64,000 nucleotides of DNA, from assembly GCA_027257055.1 (NCBI GenBank), contig JAPVLO010000122.1:1426001-1490000 (forward strand), in the 5' to 3' direction. Position numbers and translations under genes: made by a program. Each line of letters opens with the position of its first letter. The stretch's first letter is position 1. The stretch is from Cephalopachus bancanus. Lineage: Eukaryota > Chordata > Mammalia > Primates > Tarsiidae. Shown here piece after piece: positions 63,180 to 64,000 of this stretch. The notes below the pieces were generated by a model. That model saw only the letters and a list, made by a program, of their open reading frames with translations, did not search any database and was not told the origin of the DNA.

Positions 63180-64000
63180 TTTAAATATATTTTATTTTAA
63201 AGACATGGGGTACAATTCAGGGTTAGGTATACAAACGTTGATTATGCAGGTACCCTTGTTGATGAGGTGTGTCCCTCCATCCCCTAGCAGTTTCCCTCAA
63301 CTCCCCTCCCCCAATAGTTTCCCACTACTGCCAATCTCTTTCTTATAGTATTATGATAATTGTTCAAAGTCTGCTTATGAGTGAGAGCATATGGTACTCT
63401 ATTCTCTGTTTTTGTGATAGATCACTGAGTATGATCGCCTCTAAATCCATCCAAGTTGCTGTGAAGTACATATGTTTGTCCTTCTTTATGGCTGCATAAT
63501 ATTCCATTGTGTGTGTGTATCACAAATTTTTTTTTTTTTTTTTTTGAGTTGGAGTTTCACTCAGTCGCCCAGACTGGAGTGCAGTGGCCGCTCCCAGCCA
63601 CCACAGCCTCACCTGCTGGGCTCCAGCAATCCTTCCGCCTCAGCCTTCCGAGTATCTAGAACTACAGGCGTGCACTACCATGCCCAGCTGATTTTTTGAT
63701 TTTTATTGTAGAGATGAGGTCTCGCTGCCCAGGCGGGTCTCGAACCCGCGGGCTCAGGCAATCCACTCACCTCAGCCTCCCAAAGGCGCGGGATTACAAG
63801 CTGAGCACTGAGCCTGGCTCGTATCACAATTTTTTTATCCAGTCCAGCTTCGATGGGCAGCATGGTCGGTTCCATGTTTTTGTTATTGTGAATAGAGTGG
63901 CATCAAACATACATGTACAGGTATCTTTGTTGTAGAATGATTTGAGTTCCTCCAAGTATATTCCCAACAGGGGAATTGCTGGGTCATATGGAAGGTCAGT
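63180..64000 (-). mobile_element. L1 LINE 3' part, continues past the window
   Basis: Antisense L1: AAAGACATGGGGTACAATTC, AAATCCATCCAAGTTGCTGT, CTGCATAATATTCCATTGTG, TGTTATTGTGAATAGAGTGG, and CAGGGGAATTGCTGGGTCAT near the end. Split by a young Alu. Confidence 0.92.
63526..63820 (-). mobile_element. Alu, young lineage-specific copy in L1
   Basis: Antisense Alu with GTGGCCGCTCCCAGCCACCA and CGGGTCTCGAACCCGCGGGC. Perfect duplication GTATCACAA at 63,517-63,525 and 63,821-63,829. Confidence 0.96.

Overview
The window is nuclear DNA of a primate: one end of a spliced vertebrate gene followed by about 49 kb of repeat-rich intergenic sequence. The first 14.7 kb hold the 3' half of GAD1 (glutamate decarboxylase 67 kDa) on the + strand. 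Ten exons encode the C-terminal 343 residues with consistent splice phases, then a 3' UTR of about 1.26 kb. Counting back from a 594-residue protein puts the PLP lysine at 405 and the catalytic-loop tyrosine at 434, the positions known for GAD67, so the gene identity is very secure.

The repeats point to the species. Dimeric Alu elements are very dense (about 40), so this is a primate. The youngest copies carry perfect 9-15 bp target-site duplications but are neither simian AluJ/S/Y nor lemur or galago types. They share a TACAATAAATCA linker, a CAACTCAAAA 3' end, a GGCTCAGCCTGTAATCCC start and CTACTTGGAAGGCTGAGGCG in the right arm. I infer a tarsier; this rests on repeat diagnostics only.

Layout. 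1-14,730: GAD1, with MIR, L2 and Alu in introns. 14,730-25,000: Alu insertions in old antisense L1 sequence, several nested in one another. 25,800-26,810: an MLT1 LTR and a Tigger-type MER8-like transposon. 26,800-35,500: mostly unique sequence with MaLR LTRs (30.0, 30.7, 34.4 kb) and Alus. 35,470-36,925: repeat-free, AT-rich, many TAATTA-type motifs. 38,700-39,230: an MLT1 LTR. 39,580-40,190: two Alus. 40,943-44,190: a MER1-like hAT element interrupted by an unclassified 1.13 kb insert with a perfect 8 bp duplication and by a copy of an unclassified dispersed repeat, then a truncated L1. 44,700-55,500: unique sequence with Alu, MIR, hAT and L1 pieces. 55,555-60,050: a METAP2 processed pseudogene riddled with later insertions, among them an RPS26 retrocopy that seems to carry about 1.1 kb of read-through sequence. 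60,050-64,000: a mosaic Alu carrying a patch of METAP2 3' UTR, more Alus, and an antisense L1 that runs off the end.

Apart from GAD1 I find no intact protein-coding gene, no RNA gene, no CRISPR array and no CpG island. Most other open frames are Alu- or L1-derived. The most interesting material is in the nested transposons and retrocopies.
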